From Arthrobacter cavernae (GTDB taxonomy: Bacteria > Actinomycetota > Actinomycetes > Actinomycetales > Micrococcaceae), in assembly GCF_017368795.1 (NCBI RefSeq), contig NZ_JAFNLL010000010.1, forward strand, positions 1 through 64,000: 64,000 nucleotides of DNA. The letters run 5' to 3'. The position numbers were made by a program, and so were the translations under genes. The notes under the pieces were generated by a model. That model saw nothing but the letters and a program-made list of their open reading frames with translations. It made no database searches and was not told where the DNA came from. This document shows positions 60,984-64,000 of this stretch, one piece after another; the first letter of the stretch is position 1, and the number at the start of each line of letters is the position of its first letter.

Positions 60984-62042
60984 TCAGTTCTCCGGGGTTC
61001 CCTGGTGGAAGCGCAGCCGCCACCGGCCGCCGTCGAGCAGCCAGACCGAGCTGCGCAGGGCCGAACCGGCCTTTCCGTGGCTTCGGTAGTTCAGGAGCAC
61101 GGTGCCCTCATTGAGGCGGTCGGCGCCAAGGAGTTCGAGTTCGCTGGATTCGCCGAGATCCCCTTCGAGCTCCATCATCATCGCGTCACGGGTCCAGAGC
61201 CGCCCGGAGCTGCCGATCTCGGTGAAGTCCGGGTGAAGCAGCACCCCCGTGCGGCCGATGTCGGCGCGCACCTCCGGCCGCAGCAGCTCCCGCTCCAGCG
61301 CCACCACGGTGTCCTCGGCGGCAAGTTCCTGACCGGCGGGTGCTTCCTCGTCAAAATCGCTGAAGAGGTCCGGTTCGCTGAAGAGGTCGGGCTGGTTGAA
61401 GAGGTCGGGCTGGTTGAAGACGTCCGGCGGGGAAACAGGAGCCGCTTGGGCGGACGGGGCCGGGCCGCCAAAGAGGGTGGGCTCGCCGGCGGCGGCGGTC
61501 GCAGCGGCAGAAGGCTTGGCACCCGTGGCAGGCGCAGCACCGGCTGAAGGCGTACTTCCGCTGGACGTGGACGGGGCGCCTGGGAAGCCGGGGCCCGGCG
61601 GAGCCGTGGACTTCTGCTGGTAGGCGGTGGCCATGGCGCGTGCACGGTCGTCCGCGGCCTCATTGAGGGGGTGCCCGGCGTGGCCCTTGACCCATTCGAA
61701 GGTGTATTTGCGACCGACAATGGCCTGGTCGATCTCCTTGAGCAGATCGAGGTTCAGGACGGGCTTTCCGTCCGCCTTGCGCCAGCCCTTGCGCTTCCAG
61801 CCGGGCATCCATTTGCTGATGCAGTTGATGACGTACTGGCTGTCGCACAGGATCCGCAGCTCTTCCTGAGGGAGGTGCGCCGTGGACCGCAAAAGGTCCA
61901 GCACTGCCATGAGCTCGCCCTGGTTGTTGGTGCCGTGCGGCCATCCACCGGCGCGCCAGCAGGAGTCGTCAACGTACCAGGCCCAACCGGCCGGCCCAGG
62001 ATTGCCGAGGGCAGAACCGTCGGCGGCAGCAATAATCGTCAT
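60984..62042 (-). CDS. RNase HI fused to a DUF4440-like domain
   Basis: A 352-residue two-domain protein. RNase HI at residues 1-141 removes RNA from RNA-DNA hybrids; its four acidic residues are Asp8, Glu43, Asp67 and Asp131, and HAGHPLNEAADDR is intact. A linker rich in Ala, Pro and Ser (142-205) ends in four six-residue repeats at 207-230 (DVFNQP, DLFNQP, DLFSEP, DLFSDF). An NTF2/DUF4440-like domain follows (about 245-352, VVALERELLRPEVRADIGRT, FRFHQGTP-like end). The ATG at 62042 is at the catalytic domain start. The QPDLF units resemble sliding-clamp-binding peptides. Confidence 0.88.
   Translation of the reverse strand: MTIIAAADGSALGNPGPAGWAWYVDDSCWRAGGWPHGTNNQGELMAVLDLLRSTAHLPQEELRILCDSQYVINCISKWMPGWKRKGWRKADGKPVLNLDLLKEIDQAIVGRKYTFEWVKGHAGHPLNEAADDRARAMATAYQQKSTAPPGPGFPGAPSTSSGSTPSAGAAPATGAKPSAAATAAAGEPTLFGGPAPSAQAAPVSPPDVFNQPDLFNQPDLFSEPDLFSDFDEEAPAGQELAAEDTVVALERELLRPEVRADIGRTGVLLHPDFTEIGSSGRLWTRDAMMMELEGDLGESSELELLGADRLNEGTVLLNYRSHGKAGSALRSSVWLLDGGRWRLRFHQGTPEN
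61353..61424 (-). repeat. Four tandem 18-base units coding QPDLF-like peptides
   Basis: Within the RNase HI gene, the unit GAAGAGGTCGGGCTGGTT (plus strand) is repeated, twice exactly and twice with changes. The repeat keeps the reading frame, adding six residues per unit. Confidence 0.8.
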
Positions 62043-62270
62043 GCCTTCAATCCTGCCAGACCATGCCGACAGGATTCGTCGCGGAGGTCCTGCCCGGAGC
62101 TGCGCGGTCCGGAACCACACATGGGCCGGACTGCGCACTACCCGCAACGGTCCCTGCCCGTCGGAAATTCTGCACCCGGTGCGGACATCCGCTGCAGCCC
62201 GGCCGGGTGCCGATCTCCTCAGCGGGTGCAGAAACGGCAAGCTGCGCGGAACGACCGCGCAGAAACGGCG

Positions 62271-62303
62271 ACGGCGGCCCCCACCTTCGGTGGGGACCGC
62301 CGT
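62271..62303 (-). terminator. Terminator of groEL
   Basis: Arms ACGGCGGCCCCCACC (62271-62285) and GGTGGGGACCGCCGT (62289-62303) pair over 15 bases with one wobble around a 3-base loop, 34 bases past the groEL stop. The rest of 62043-62270 shows no complete gene; a zinc-ribbon-like fragment is noted separately. Confidence 0.8.
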
Positions 62304-62336
62304 CGTCAGTGTGGCTGAATGGTCAGCGCAGGGGGC

Positions 62337-63998
<1,662 letters not shown>

Positions 63999-64000
63999 AA

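Overview
The window reads as chromosome of a high-GC actinobacterium of the Micrococcaceae, most likely Arthrobacter or a close relative such as Pseudarthrobacter. The support is the G+C-rich coding, frequent GTG and TTG starts, several leaderless-type promoters, an inositol operon of actinobacterial type, c-di-AMP riboswitches in front of cell-wall hydrolases, a textbook DtxR/IdeR, and a cspB - XPB partner - XPB - DUF3027 - serC neighbourhood known from other actinobacteria. I see no phage, insertion sequence, CRISPR array or rRNA. There is one tRNA, Arg(CCT).

Layout. 1-6000: a ribose/inositol-type ABC importer (ATPase cut by the window edge), a LacI regulator, and a divergent pair made of a Gfo/Idh/MocA dehydrogenase and a TIM-barrel isomerase. 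6178-8020: a small TetR-controlled operon with a perfect operator palindrome. 8369-18250: a nine-gene-position myo-inositol catabolic operon on the minus strand, read iolC, Cgl0159-type aldolase, iolD, mmsA/iolA, iolE-like, iolG, iolH, iolT; no iolB is present. 18456-19818: a tautomerase, an AraC-type regulator and a frameshifted glyoxalase-like gene. A shared operator-like word (TGTCCTGACA and variants, resembling the IolR motif of Corynebacterium as I remember it) sits before the ABC importer, the lacI/dehydrogenase pair, the iol operon and the tautomerase, tying these loci into one probable cyclitol regulon.

19861-33138 is housekeeping and transport: SRPBCC protein, sucCD, pcrA, an inositol-monophosphatase-family enzyme, tRNA-Arg, Nudix hydrolase, an ABC exporter, and an ABC-F ribosome-protection-type ATPase with a terminator hairpin and mini-ORFs in its leader, followed by an uncharacterised HTH/membrane-protein pair. 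33349-35673 is a polar amino acid ABC importer; 35708-38734 a GH38 alpha-mannosidase; 38926-44450 a formate-dehydrogenase-like molybdoenzyme with fdhD, moeA, a DUF6457 gene and mobA. 45271-47963 holds three secreted cell-wall hydrolases behind two c-di-AMP riboswitches.

48424-64000: dtxR/ideR, serC, a decayed membrane-protein gene, DUF3027, a cold-shock protein, a helicase-domain protein paired with XPB, a divergent LysR/LysE exporter pair, a TrcRS-like two-component system, a lone WXG100 protein, an RNase HI fused to a second domain through a linker with tandem QPDLF motifs, and groEL. No wholly new system is obvious; the best leads are the probable cyclitol regulon with its extra dehydrogenase/isomerase pair, the ABC-F attenuator, and the RNase HI linker.
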